Under the pieces are notes generated by a model. That model was not told the origin of the DNA and searched no databases. It saw nothing but the letters and a program-made list of their open reading frames with translations. The position numbers were made by a program, and so were the translations under genes. Below are positions 8,177-18,187 of a stretch of DNA of 64,000 bases, in pieces. The DNA lies in assembly GCA_963781785.1 (NCBI GenBank), contig CAWAHD010000002.1, positions 1,364,001 through 1,428,000 of the forward strand. Reading direction: 5' to 3'. How positions within the stretch are numbered: position 1 is the first letter of the stretch; each line of letters starts with the position of its first letter. Source of the DNA: CAWAHD01 sp963781785 (lineage in GTDB: Bacteria > Planctomycetota > Planctomycetia > Isosphaerales > Isosphaeraceae).

Positions 8177-10462
8177 ATGTCTCGATCCTTTGGAATGGCG
8201 TCGTGGATTCTCGTTGCGCTCGCCCTTGTCGTGACGTCGCGCGGCGCCCTAGAACAGACACCGCCCAAGCCGGTCGAGGCGACCGCCGCCGGCCGCGTGT
8301 ACGGTGAGTGGCGAATCCGGGTCCGTCCCGACCAGGGGCCGGCGTATGGCAAGCTCATCGAACAAACCGGGCTGCCGCTGTTCCGGGAGGCGGGCGGGCG
8401 GATGGTCGGGTGGTGGACCACGCTCGTCGGCGACCTCTACGAACAAGTGACGATCTGGGAATATGACGACATGGCGGCCTTTGAGCGGGCGATCCAGTTC
8501 TTGACGAAGAATCCAGCATTTGGCCGCTTCGTTCTTGCACGCGATCCCTTGCTCGCCGGTGAGGAAAGCCGGTTCCTGCGGCTCGCGCCCGGCGCGATCG
8601 GTCCCTCGCTAAGCGAACCGGCCCCGTTCGTGAATCACGAGATCCATCGCGTGCCGCTAGAGGCCCGAGACGCCTACCTGAAGTACATGGCGGGCGAAGG
8701 CCTGGGCCTGCTCAAGGAGCAGGGATTCCGCCCCGTGGGACCATGGGTCGTGGACGTGGGTCGATGGTCGGAAGTCACCTATCTGTTTCGCTTCGAGAGC
8801 CTGGCTCAGCGCGAGCGGCTCATCAAACGATTGAACGAAGCGGACGCCGCACGGACCTACGCCACCAAACTCGGCGAGTTCACCGAGGAAGTCACGACCC
8901 GGATCCTGGTTCCGGCATCCTTTACCAAGACGGCGCCGCCGAGTTCCGCGCCGGCCAAGGATGGCGCGGACGCCGGCACACTCCCGCACCGGGAGCAGGT
9001 CGCCCCTGGTGTTTATGCCGCCGGGTTCTCCGACCGTTATCGCTCGGCGAATTGCGGCTGGGTGGCGCTGGACGATGAGACAATGTTGATCGATCTGCCG
9101 CGCGGAATTCCCGCACGGGAATTCCTGGCGCTTGCCACCAAGTCGACCGGCAAGCCAGCCCGGGCGCTCGTGTTGACTCGCGCAGAGGCTGGGGATGGCA
9201 CAATCGTCCAGAATCTGCTCCAGGAGGGCATCACTCGGGTCTTGACCTCGCCAAGGACGCTGGCCCGGCTGGTTGCGCCTGCTGGTGTCCTCGACTCGTC
9301 GAAGCTGCGCGCGCTGGCCGCCCCCACGCGAATCGGCGACGCGACGGTGCCCATCGATTTTCTGCCATTCGACGAGGTGCTGGAATCGGGCGGCGCGGCC
9401 GTTTTCGTGCCGGGCCAGAGGGTGCTCTTCGCCGGACCGCTCTCCATCAACGGGCCGCGCGCGCCGCTCTCCGGCAGCGACACCGCGCTCTGGAAGGCCG
9501 CACTGCGCCGGCTCGAGGACCTCGCGCCCCTGAAGGTCGTTCCCGGCTTCGGCTCGTGGGGCGGCCCGGAGATCCTGGCGCGGCAGCACCGCTTTCTGGC
9601 CGAGATCCGCCGCCAGGTCGGCTTCCACATCGCACAGGGTCGCTCGATCGTCGACCTCCGCGACCAGGTGCGTCTGCCGGCCGACTGTTTCGTATGGATG
9701 CCTTATGACGGTCCGCTCGCCGAGGATATCGTGCACGTTTACCGCGAGCTGACGGTTCCGAAGGCCCCGTTCCAAGGCAGGGAATCGAGCGCATCCGACC
9801 CCCGACCGCACGCTCTGGTATTGGTCGGGGACCAGCCCCATGAGCCCGGTCATCTCGAGGACGGTCTGCAACCGGCGTTCGAGGCGACGGGCGTGATTCC
9901 CCACTTCGCCGTCGATGTCAACACCCTGTCCGCCGAGAACCTGGCCAAGGTTCGGCTTCTGGTGATTTTGCGCGACGGTCTCCAGCGACCGCAGCTCAGC
10001 AACAAAGGAAACTTCATGTGGATGACGCCCGAGCAAGAGCGAGCGGTGGTGACGTTCGTCGAGAAAGGAGGCGGCTTCCTCAATTTGCACAATGCGATGG
10101 GGCTCTATCCAGAGGGCGGCCCGTACCTCGACCTGGTGGGTGGCCGGTACGTCGGTCATGGTCCGCTGGAGCGGTTCCGGGTCGAAGTCGTCGACGCGAA
10201 CCATCCGGTCACGCGGGGCGTCACGAGCTTCTTCACGGCCGACGAGCAGCATACGCCGCCGTATGATGAGGGCCGCGTTCACTTGCTGTTGCGAAATCGT
10301 TCGGATCAAGGCAAGACGGCCGCTGCCGGCTGGGTCCGCGAACAGGGCAGCGGACGGGTCTGCCACCTGGCCAACGGCCATACCCGCCAGGCACTCTTGC
10401 ACCCCATGTACCAGCGGCTCCTCGCCAACGCGATCCGGTGGTGCCTCCGAATCGAAGGATGA
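8177..10462 (+). CDS. NIPSNAP-like / degenerate metallo-beta-lactamase-fold / ThuA-like fusion protein
   Basis: The protein has 761 residues from the ATG at 8177, with GGGGGT in front of it. A signal peptide (MASWILVALALVVTSRGA) comes first. Residues about 40-260 hold two tandem alpha-beta barrel modules of NIPSNAP type (YGEWRIRVRP and YEQVTIWEYDD; then VNHEIHRVPLEARDAYLKY). Residues about 280-500 resemble a metallo-beta-lactamase fold, but the HxHxDH metal motif is missing, with VLTRAEAGDG in its place. Residues about 535-760 form a ThuA-like class I amidotransferase-fold domain (GGGFLNLHNAMGLY, and the late HLANGHTRQALLHP). ThuA domains occur widely in planctomycete sugar metabolism, but the activity is unknown. 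A 228-base spacer separates it from the divergent gene ending at 7948. Confidence 0.8.
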   Translation: MSRSFGMASWILVALALVVTSRGALEQTPPKPVEATAAGRVYGEWRIRVRPDQGPAYGKLIEQTGLPLFREAGGRMVGWWTTLVGDLYEQVTIWEYDDMAAFERAIQFLTKNPAFGRFVLARDPLLAGEESRFLRLAPGAIGPSLSEPAPFVNHEIHRVPLEARDAYLKYMAGEGLGLLKEQGFRPVGPWVVDVGRWSEVTYLFRFESLAQRERLIKRLNEADAARTYATKLGEFTEEVTTRILVPASFTKTAPPSSAPAKDGADAGTLPHREQVAPGVYAAGFSDRYRSANCGWVALDDETMLIDLPRGIPAREFLALATKSTGKPARALVLTRAEAGDGTIVQNLLQEGITRVLTSPRTLARLVAPAGVLDSSKLRALAAPTRIGDATVPIDFLPFDEVLESGGAAVFVPGQRVLFAGPLSINGPRAPLSGSDTALWKAALRRLEDLAPLKVVPGFGSWGGPEILARQHRFLAEIRRQVGFHIAQGRSIVDLRDQVRLPADCFVWMPYDGPLAEDIVHVYRELTVPKAPFQGRESSASDPRPHALVLVGDQPHEPGHLEDGLQPAFEATGVIPHFAVDVNTLSAENLAKVRLLVILRDGLQRPQLSNKGNFMWMTPEQERAVVTFVEKGGGFLNLHNAMGLYPEGGPYLDLVGGRYVGHGPLERFRVEVVDANHPVTRGVTSFFTADEQHTPPYDEGRVHLLLRNRSDQGKTAAAGWVREQGSGRVCHLANGHTRQALLHPMYQRLLANAIRWCLRIEG

Positions 10463-10500
10463 AGGAAAACCCGACAAGGCTCACGGTGGGGCTCGCCCCT

Positions 10501-10728
10501 CACCCCAGCCCTCTCCCCAGGGAGAGGGAGCCAGAAAAGCTCCATCGGCCGCCGGTGTGCTGTCGCGCTGGCCCCCCACCCCAGCCCTCTCCCCAGGGAG
10601 AGGGAGCCAGAAAAGCTCCATCGGCCGCCGGTGTGCTGTCGCGCTGGCCCCTCACCCCAGCCCTCTCTCCAGGGAGAGGGAGCCAGAAAAGCTCCATCGG
10701 CCGCGGGTTTGCTGTGGCGGGGCCGACG
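10501..10728. repeat. Three tandem 76-bp repeats, each with a perfect hairpin
   Basis: CACCCCAGCC starts at 10501, 10577 and 10653, exactly 76 bases apart. Each unit contains CCCTCTCCC-CA-GGGAGAGGG, a 9-bp inverted repeat with a 2-base loop. The third copy has one change in the left arm (CTCTCTCC) and drifts after GGCCGC. Similar CCCTCTCCC/GGGAGAGGG elements are widespread dispersed repeats in bacterial genomes. The array lies between two convergent genes and could end transcription from both sides. Confidence 0.85.
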
Positions 10729-10751
10729 GCCCGCGTGGCAGGTGTCATAAA

Positions 10752-10772
10752 AACCTCTCCATGTGAGAGGTT
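10752..10772. terminator. Candidate bidirectional terminator hairpin
   Basis: AACCTCTC and GAGAGGTT form a perfect 8-bp stem with a 5-base loop. It sits between the ThuA-fusion gene and the convergent glycosyltransferase gene. A run of four A lies just left of the stem, which would be a U-tract only for minus-strand transcripts. Confidence 0.45.
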
Positions 10773-10773
10773 C

Positions 10774-10787
10774 AACCTCCGGAGGTT
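10774..10787. other. Perfect 14-bp palindrome
   Basis: AACCTCCGGAGGTT is a perfect palindrome with no loop, one base after the preceding hairpin and 14 bases before the stop codon of the convergent glycosyltransferase gene. It could be a protein-binding site or a processing site; the role is unknown. Confidence 0.4.
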
Positions 10788-10800
10788 ACGACGCCACCCC

Positions 10801-11774
10801 TCATGACGCTGAAAAGACGTTCGCCCTTGTGAGGCTCTCACTTGGTTCGGCCGGAACCGGGACAGGGCGGCTCGCGAGCTGCTGCTCGTATCGGTTCGCC
10901 ATTGCCAGAAAGTCGTAGAAAGCCAGCAGGCCGCAGAAGTACAGCCCGGGCTTGCCGTCCAGGAAACCGAGCCGCACAAAATACGCATAGATGAATCTCA
11001 CGAGCGGCCGCAGCGGCAGGCGCCAGGCGATCTTCTTGAGCGTGCGATTGAACCGCTGGACTCCGCCGATCGTCTTCGGGATTGGCTCGCGCAGAAATCG
11101 CTCGGCGTGGGCGGCCTCCCAGATCGCGTAGCGGTTGTGCTTCTCGACCCAGATTGCGATCGTGGGATAAGCACGGTGCACAAGCGGATTGTCGAGACGG
11201 TGGACGCGGCCATCCAGCTCCACATGCTCATGTGCTTCGTTGTCGCCTGTGCGGCCGCCGGTGGGGTCGGGCATCTTTTCATACCGGCCCAGACGGTGCT
11301 TGAACAGCCGCAGGTTCCAGCATGACGAGTAGCCACAATGGCGGATCGGTCTGCCCAGGAATTCGTAGAGCGAGTTGAGGTAGTAGCCATCGGCTTCGTC
11401 ACAGACGACCTTCTGCGCGATCTCCTCGGCCAGGGCAGGAACGACAATCTCGTCGGCGTCGACGATCAGCACCCACTCGTTCCGGAATGGAATCGTGTCG
11501 AGCACCAGTTCTTCTTCTTGGGGTACGTCCCGTTATAGTGAAACTGAATGACCGCGGCACCGAACTGAGTGGCGACTTCCCCGGTACCGTCGGTGCTTTG
11601 GCTGTCGACGACGAAGATCTCGTCAGCCCAGGCCAGGGCGGGTAGGCAGCGCCCCAGGTTGCCGGCCTCGTTCTTGACCGGCACGATCACGCTGACGGGA
11701 GCTTTTCCCGCTGGCGACGGGTGGATCAATCGCCGCGGACCGGTCGCGGATGGTCTCAGAGCGTCGAGTCGCAT
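10801..11774 (-). CDS. Family 2 glycosyltransferase (frameshifted)
   Basis: The joined product has about 324 residues. The first part, from ATG 11774, has the GT2 start APVSVIVPVKNEAGNLGRCL and the nucleotide-binding WADEIFVVDSQSTDGT, ending in TYPKKKNW. A missing base near 11502-11508 shifts the frame, and the protein continues LDTIPFRNEWVLIVDADE, which carries the metal-binding DxD. This PKKKNW-LDTLPF-VDADE order is typical of GT2 enzymes that resemble LPS core transferases. It is the last gene of the long minus-strand polysaccharide run and probably adds one sugar at the cytoplasmic membrane face. The C-terminal 60 residues have a hydrophobic patch (LVRFIYAYFVRLGFL) that may touch the membrane. 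Confidence 0.82.
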
Positions 11775-11846
11775 GGTCGTTCTCGCGGGACATGGTTTCG
11801 ACAGACGGAACGGGAAACGGCAAGGCGCGGGCCGGCTCCTCGCCGG

Positions 11847-13059
11847 TCAGCAGACGACGCAGTCAGGAGGCGGGCCGCCTCCCATCAGCCACGTATAAAC
11901 GGCAGCCAGGCGCTGGGCCTGGCAGTCCCAGGTGTAGTGGTCTTCGACGAGGCGGCGGGCGGCTGCTCCGAGGCGGCTGCGCTCTTCGGTGGTACGCTCG
12001 AGCAGGTTGCGCAAGCCTTCCGTGACGGCGGTCGGCTCGGGCGCGACCACGACTGCGCCCCCGGCCTCGGCGGCTTCCGGGAAATGGCAAGCGGTCGTGA
12101 TCAGGGAGGGGAGGCGGCATGCCAGGGCCTCCAGAACCGCCATGCTGAAACCCTCGCTGTAACTGGGCAGCACGAACAGGTCGGCCGCCGCCCAGACTTG
12201 TCGCGCCCGCTCGCCCGAGACGTGGCCCACGTACGTCACGCGTTCGGCCAGGCCGAGCTCGCTCATCCGGTCGCGGAGCGGAGCCCAGGCGCCGTCGTCA
12301 TGGCCGGCCACCAGAAGATGAAGCTCGGGATGTGCCGGGGCCAGCCGTCCCATGGCCTCGGCCAGGAGGTCGAGCCCCTTCTTCACGTGCACCCGCCCGA
12401 AAAACAGCAGCACCATCTTCCCCACGATCTCGGGATACTGTCTCTCGAAAACCGATCGAGCAGGAAGATCCTCCGTGAATGTGGAGATCGACGCCGTTGG
12501 GGATGAAGCAGATGGGCGTCCAGGGGGCGATCTTGCGCAAGTGGCCGACCTCGGGGCGCGACAGCGCGTGCAGGCACGAGGCGCGGCGGAGGTTTTTGGC
12601 TTCGATCAACCCGAGGTAAATCTGTTTCTTCCAGCGCTTGTGCCGCAATGCCCAGGGCTCGGCCATGCCATGGGCGGCCACGAGATAAGGGACCCGCGCC
12701 ACCCGGGCCGTCCGGGCTCCGCGGCGAGTTTGCACTTGCCAGAGCCCGTGCAGATGCACAACTTCGGCCGAGCGAATCGCGTCTTCAAAGTCGGTCTCCG
12801 GCCCCTTGAGCGTCACCCCCGAGGGGAGCAGGGCGGGGCCGATCTTCGAGGGCGTCGGGGTAACGATCGTGAGCGCTCCGCGCACGCGGCTCAAGGCGCC
12901 CGTCATTCCCAGAATGCTGGGGACCATGCCACCGTCGCGCACCGGGTCGAGGCCATTGCAGATGTGGACCCACCCACCAGGGCGCGGCCCGGCGACCGCG
13001 GCGGTCGCGGGAGGTCCCAGAACAACGGGGCTTTCGACCGATCGTCCGTGATTGACCAT
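11847..13059 (-). CDS. Family 4 (GT-B) glycosyltransferase (frameshifted)
   Basis: The joined product has about 403 residues. The N-terminal half from ATG 13059 has the acceptor-domain features GGMVPSILGMTGALSRVRG and VVHLHGLWQ, and reaches the linker CFIPNGVDL. Near 12478-12486 the frame changes. The continuation TFTEDLPARSVFERQYPEIV leads into the donor domain: LLFFGRVHVKKGLDLL, then a PSYSEGFSMAVLEALACRLP segment with the EX7E-type motif. The shift corresponds to one extra base or two missing bases. The enzyme would use a nucleotide sugar to extend the polysaccharide unit; the sugar cannot be told. It starts just after the stop of the previous transferase gene, consistent with one transcript. 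Confidence 0.82.
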
Positions 13060-13063
13060 TAGC

Positions 13064-14265
13064 TCATCTCACTTTCCCGGGTGTGAACGATCGATGAGCC
13101 CGGCGGATCTGCTGGCTCGGCAACGCCAGGCCGAGGGCTTCCAAAGCTCCCCGGGCGAACTGCCCGGGACCCCAGTGTGAGACAGTCTCGGCCGCGTTGC
13201 GCCCATCTGCATCCGATCGCTCTCGGAGAGCGCCGACATCCACGCCAGCCGCGTGGTAATCGACTCGACGTCGAGCGCGTCGAACCGCGCGCCGGTGGTC
13301 CCTTCCGGGTCGGGGACCAGGGTCGAACTGCAGCCGGCGCGGTCCGATACCAATAGGGGCAATCCGCTGGCGGCTGCCTCGTTGACGACGAGGCCCCAGG
13401 GCTCGGAGAGACTCGCCAGCACGAATGCTCCGGCGTGGCTGTACCACCGGGGCAAGGCGTCGGCCTGCACAAACCCGGGCCGGTGAATCGCCGATAGACA
13501 GCCGCTCCGGGCGACCGCGGCTTCGACCGAGGCAGCCGCGGGGCCGTCGCCGCAGAGAACGAGGTCCCAGGCCGTGCGCGGGTCGCTTTGCCGGCGGTAA
13601 GAGGCGAACGCCTGGACCAGACGGACCAGATTCTTCTCAGGCACGAACCGGCACACCGACAGGAAATAGGGCGCCTGCGGCAAGCCCGACCGGCCGGCCG
13701 GATCGGTGCGGCAGGCACGGGCTTCGCGCGCGAAATAGTCGTTGTCAACCGCATTGTATCCCAGGGCGATGCGGCCGCGGGACATTCCGAGCTGCACCAG
13801 GTAATCGCGGTGAGCAGGACCGCCGACCAGGGCGGCGTCGAACCGGCGGATCCGCCTGCGCTTGACCAGTTCTTTCCACCAGAACTTGGGCCGATCGATG
13901 GCCTGGCTCTCGGAGAAAAGGATTGCGGCGCATCCGTGGCGATTGGCCCACCGCGCCGCGGCCATCGATTCGGGGCGGGCGTAGCCCACGATGCCCACGG
14001 CATCCGGCCGGTCCCGCTCGAGAGCTTCCCGGATCGCGCGGCGGCAGTCCGCCGGGTCGATCGATTCCAGGACCCGGTCGGGAAAGAGCGTGATCCAGGT
14101 GAACGGCTCATCTTGCCGGCTGCGAGCCCAGGGGTACGCTCGCTCCTGGCCGGCGATCTCGTAGGCCAAGAGCCGCCCACCCTCGGCGCGGAGCCGGACC
14201 GCCAAGGCGCGAAGCCGGGCCAGATGGTATGGACCGAAGTTCGTGAAGCAGACGGCGAAGGTCAT
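13064..14265 (-). CDS. Family 4 (GT-B) glycosyltransferase (frameshifted near its end)
   Basis: The joined product has about 400 residues from ATG 14265 (MTFAVCFTNFGPYHLARLRA). It has a GT-B acceptor domain, FLSVCRFVPEKNLVRLVQAF as the donor-domain entry, LVLCGDGPAA, and SLSEPWGLVVNEAAASGLP with the two glutamates of the EX7E motif. Near 13200-13204 a base is missing in a GGG context. The natural C-terminus, RNAAETVSHWGPGQFARGAL, then ends at 13064. The start overlaps the stop of the polymerase gene as ATGA (14265-14262), so translation of the two is probably coupled. Confidence 0.83.
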
Positions 14266-15631
14266 GCCGGTTGTCTCCGAGAAAAATTCAGCGCCCCGGC
14301 GGCCATGCCCGATCGGCTGAACTTCGACACGAACCACATGAGCACGACGATCGGCATGGTCGAGAACCCCCAGTTGTAATAAAACCAGATCATCGGATCG
14401 TCGTTGACGACCATGAACCAGGCGTTGTAGTAAGTGATCGCCCACCAGAACTGAACCCAGGGGACGCCCGGATAGAGCCGGACATACTCATAGGCGGTTC
14501 GGAGCATGACGGCGAGGCAGGCCAGGACGGTCATCGTGGCGACCCAGCCGCCGTTCAACTGAGTTGCCCCCAGGATCCCGATCGCTGGCCCCGTGAATTC
14601 CTCGGTGCGCGTCATCTCCGAGCCCGCGATCCAGGCATTCACCCACTGGCGGCGGCCGTAGAGCGGTTTGCTGGGCCAGACGATCCTCGGAATAAACGTC
14701 GAGAACACGCGCAGATAACTCTCGCCAAAGTCGTATTCGGACTTCTCGGGAACGGTGTCCATCATCAGCAGAAAGCCGCCGTATTCGGCCGTTTCGTACG
14801 TTGTAATCTCCTGCTCACCCTCGTCGTCTTTCATGTTCAAGCTCACGAGCACCTTGTCGAGCTTGAAATCGCCGACATACTGGGCAAAGCCTGCGAACGA
14901 CCGCTCGTAATCACGGCTCTGCCTCCAGCCCAGCGCAACCGCCACGACCAGAGATCCTGCCACGGCGGTCGAGATCAAGACGGGCCAGGACGGCCGCTTG
15001 TGCCGGGTGAGATAGAAGGCGCACACCGCCGCCAGGATGCCGATGAGCGAGTGCGACCGCTTGCCGTTAAACATCCAGATCAGCACGTAGGCCGCGGCGG
15101 TCAGAAGCCCGGCGATCAAGAATTTGGGCCGGGCGCATCCACCGAGCCGCCGGTCACGATCAGCATCACCGCCGCCACGATCATCACGAAGGGGAACGAG
15201 AGTAACAGCAGCTCCTCGCCCGACATGTCTTCAGTCGATTGAAATCCTCCGCTCATGAAGAGCCCGGAGCAATAGAGACCCCAGAGGACCAGGGGCGGGC
15301 TGAAGAGGCCAACCGCCAGGGGCGGCCAGCTTCGGGGCGGCGCCGGCAGCACGGCCGCCACTCTGCGGCCGATCCCGAGTGCGTAAACCAGCAGAAACCA
15401 GGCGATCGCCCACAGCGCCCGCAAGTTGGCTGCCGCGACCAGTTCCTTGCCGCGGGCGCCAATTGCCCAGTCGTGATAGCTGATCGCCTGCACGACGTAG
15501 ACCTGGCCGTAACCAACCAGGAAAAGCCACACCGGCGCAAACGCGTCGAACTGCCGCCGCGCCACCTGCACGAGGAAGTAGAGCAGGATGAGCGCGCAGG
15601 TCGCATAGACGTAATAAAGCTCGTCGATCAT
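14262..15631 (-). CDS. Wzy-like oligosaccharide repeat-unit polymerase (frameshifted)
   Basis: The joined product has about 456 residues and is strongly hydrophobic with roughly ten membrane segments. Part one, from ATG 15631, opens with MIDELYYVYATCALILLYFL. One base is missing near 15120-15126; the frame then continues KFLIAGLLTAAAYVLIWMFNGKRSHSLI. Part two carries a long periplasmic loop containing FIPRIVWPSKPLYGRRQWV. This layout fits O-antigen/exopolysaccharide polymerases, which join lipid-linked repeat units in the periplasm. The family is highly variable, so the assignment rests on topology and on the position among glycosyltransferase genes. Confidence 0.72.
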
Positions 15632-15634
15632 CGA

Positions 15635-16747
15635 TCAGCCCGCCTGCGCGCCTTGAAGCTCATCGACCTCTTGCCGAGCAAGAAGCCCGGCGTCCGTGGC
15701 CCGCTGGTATCGAAACCGATCCTTGAGCGATAGAATCGGCCTCTCGACATATTTCCATGAAATCATCGCGAGCGCTATGCTCGCCAGCAGCTTCATCGCG
15801 TGTCCGAGCGGGCCAGAGTTGATCAGGAACGCTCGCTCATAATATTTACAGATTTCAAAAATGAAATGATGGTAAAGATAAAGCCCATAGCTGATCGAAC
15901 CCAGGTAAACCAGCCGGGGATCGCGCAAAAAGGCGAGCCGCGGGCTGCCGGCGTGAATGACGGTGAGCGCCACGAGCGCCAAGAAGATCAGGTTCAGAAC
16001 GAGCGGCTTGAAGGTGCGCTCGAAGGCCAGAAGTGCGGTTTGCGGCCAGGCCTGTGGAAAAGAGTCGGTCAGCAGAATCGTGGCCGCCAGAAGAGCCGCT
16101 GCCGCCAGTGCGGGAATCCACACAAGCCGCACGAGCGGACGGCGAAACTCGACCGTCGGAAGAGGGCCGGTGAGCAGCCCGGCCAGGAGCCCCCCCAGTG
16201 CCAGGCCGTCGCAATGAGTGATCAAGATGAACGCACTCAACCCGCTCGCGCGAGCCGTCGCGGCGATGGTCACGACCAAGAGCGCTAAGAGGGGAAGGCC
16301 CTTGCGCCCGAGCAACCAGACGAGCGGCGGCCACACCAGGTAAAACTGCTCCTCGATCGCCAGGCTCCAGGTGTGGCGAAAGGCCGAGGGGAATGTGGGC
16401 GGCGATAGCGGCCTGTACCGGGCGATCTCCTGGGTAAACGTCAGGTAAAACGGCAGATCATCGAGCGTGCCGGCGGGGGGCAAGGCGGGAAGGATCACGA
16501 CCAGGACGACGAGCAAGAGGTAATAAACCGGCCAGATCCGCAAGCCTCGCCTGATATAGAATGTGATCAGGCAATGCATCGTCAATGTGTTCGAGAGGAT
16601 GATCTTCGTGATCAGGTATCCGGAGAGCACGAAAAAGAGGTCGACCGACGAGCCCAGGATGCCAAACCGCTCGAACCAGAGGTGGTAAAGCACGATCGTG
16701 AGGGCAGCCAGACCGCGAAGTGAATCGAGCTCCTTGACGCGCTGCAT
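15635..16747 (-). CDS. Acyltransferase family 3 (OafA/YrhL-like) membrane protein
   Basis: The protein has 370 residues from ATG 16747, with about ten membrane helices. The N-terminal motif ELDSLRGLAALTIVLYH holds the Arg and His typical of family 3 acyltransferases, followed by SVDLFFVLSGYLITKI. The central HTWSLAIEEQFYLVWP is also characteristic. These proteins O-acetylate or otherwise acylate sugars of surface polysaccharides. The frame extends to a GTG at 16795, overlapping the upstream gene. The ATG at 16747 is preferred because GAGG precedes it and the family starts here. It lies 3 bases upstream of the polymerase gene start. Confidence 0.88.
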   Translation of the reverse strand: MQRVKELDSLRGLAALTIVLYHLWFERFGILGSSVDLFFVLSGYLITKIILSNTLTMHCLITFYIRRGLRIWPVYYLLLVVLVVILPALPPAGTLDDLPFYLTFTQEIARYRPLSPPTFPSAFRHTWSLAIEEQFYLVWPPLVWLLGRKGLPLLALLVVTIAATARASGLSAFILITHCDGLALGGLLAGLLTGPLPTVEFRRPLVRLVWIPALAAAALLAATILLTDSFPQAWPQTALLAFERTFKPLVLNLIFLALVALTVIHAGSPRLAFLRDPRLVYLGSISYGLYLYHHFIFEICKYYERAFLINSGPLGHAMKLLASIALAMISWKYVERPILSLKDRFRYQRATDAGLLARQEVDELQGAQAG

Positions 16748-16776
16748 CCATTGCCTCGTCGGTGCGGGGTCCTTCT

Positions 16777-18147
16777 TCAGCAGGTTGGTTTGCACACGGC
16801 GAGAGACCGGCCATCGCTCACGACGGCTGGCCGCCCGCTCGGCGGATCGACCGGGATCGAAAGCGAGCTCTCGACGACGGCGACGACGGCCTGGTGATAG
16901 CGCGGCCAGTCAAAACTCAGGGCGCGAATTCGTGCAGCGTCTGACATGCGCGCGCGCAGCTCGGGATCATTGCCAAGCTGTTCCATCCGCTCGGCCAGAA
17001 GGTCGACGTCGCGCGGCGGCACGAGGAACCCTTCGACCTGGTCGCGGACGATCGAGCCAGCGCTCGGAGTGACCACGCTGGGCAGCCCGCACGCGAGCGC
17101 CTCGTAGGTCACGACGGCCGAGCCTTCGAAGAGCGACGGAAACACAAACACATCGGCGGCGGCCATTCGCCCGGGCATGGCAGAGTGTGCGACCTGCCCC
17201 AGCGGCTCGACGAGATCGAGATAGGGCTTGAGCGGGCCAGGCTCGCCCGGCATCGGACCCAGAAGCTGGAGCCGCCAGCCCGGCCGGCGGATTTGACGCC
17301 ATGCCTCCAGCAGGTACTTGATTCCCTTGCGCTGGGAGATCCCGCCGGCGAACAGGAAGGTGCACCCGGAGCTGTGGCGCTTGCCGGCAAGCGGCCGGAA
17401 TCGCCGGCAGTCGGCGGCGTACGGGATCACGCAGAGCTTCCCGGGCGGCGTGCCGTGCCGCATCAAACTCCGGGCGATGTGTTCCGACGGGACCAGGATC
17501 CGATCGGCCAGCTCGATATCGCGCTCACGGCGATCGAAAAGCCAGAAGAGCTGGCTCTTGTCGAGGCGGCCGCCGCCCAGGTAAATCGGCATGAATTCGG
17601 GGGCGGCGGCGGCTTCGGTCTCCAGAAGCCGTGCCTCGTCGCGCACGTCGCCGTGGACCATGCTCAGGATGGACGGAATCCCCAGCCGCTTGAGAAGCGG
17701 CAGCGTCTTCTCCGAGCCGACGTCGCTGAACAGGAAGACCGCGCCGGGCGAGCGCTTCTGGACTTCCTTCGCCAGCCGTAGATCGAACCGCCGAGTCCGC
17801 CACCGCGCCAGTGCCCGAGATCGCTGCGGGCGGTCTTTGCCGATCCGTGCCTCGAGCTGGAGCGCCAGGTCGAAGCTGGGCACGGTGCGGACGCTCGCCC
17901 GGGGAATCGCCGGATCATGGCGGCGTAGCAAGATCCGCTCGAGCGGGGCGAACCGCTGGGGAACGAGCTTGCGTAAGAGAGCAGGCAGGCGCCCGTCGGG
18001 GTTGTAGTAAGACGAGGTCAGAAAGCCACCGAGGAGCCCGGCCTGGTCGAGGCCGATGACCGCCTGGTATGCCGGCGGGCGAGCGTCGGGGCAGGCAACC
18101 AGCACCCCCTCGGTTGATCGTCGTCGTTGCATCTCGGTTTCGATCAT
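16777..18147 (-). CDS. Family 4 (GT-B) glycosyltransferase
   Basis: The protein has 456 residues from ATG 18147, with GAGG about 7 bases upstream. It is intact in one frame. The acceptor domain runs to about residue 250. The donor domain begins with TFLFAGGISQRKGIKYLLEA, and the EX7E-type motif appears in FPSLFEGSAVVTYEALACGL followed by PSVVT. It should add a sugar from a nucleotide donor during assembly of the polysaccharide unit. Its neighbour upstream makes GDP-4-keto-6-deoxymannose, so a deoxyhexose donor is possible, but this is only context. The C-terminus overlaps the alternative GTG start of the acyltransferase. Confidence 0.87.
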   Translation of the reverse strand: MIETEMQRRRSTEGVLVACPDARPPAYQAVIGLDQAGLLGGFLTSSYYNPDGRLPALLRKLVPQRFAPLERILLRRHDPAIPRASVRTVPSFDLALQLEARIGKDRPQRSRALARWRTRRFDLRLAKEVQKRSPGAVFLFSDVGSEKTLPLLKRLGIPSILSMVHGDVRDEARLLETEAAAAPEFMPIYLGGGRLDKSQLFWLFDRRERDIELADRILVPSEHIARSLMRHGTPPGKLCVIPYAADCRRFRPLAGKRHSSGCTFLFAGGISQRKGIKYLLEAWRQIRRPGWRLQLLGPMPGEPGPLKPYLDLVEPLGQVAHSAMPGRMAAADVFVFPSLFEGSAVVTYEALACGLPSVVTPSAGSIVRDQVEGFLVPPRDVDLLAERMEQLGNDPELRARMSDAARIRALSFDWPRYHQAVVAVVESSLSIPVDPPSGRPAVVSDGRSLAVCKPTC

Positions 18148-18187
18148 CCTTGATCCTCGCGGCCTGAGCGATCGAGAGAAGAGCGCG

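Noticed and set aside
8657..10477. 606-codon open frame antisense to the ThuA fusion gene
   Set aside because: It is a shadow frame in GC-rich DNA; the plus-strand protein has clear domains and a ribosome binding site.
15635..16795. GTG 16795 as start of the acyltransferase
   Set aside because: It has no ribosome binding site and overlaps the upstream gene; ATG 16747 fits the family start better.
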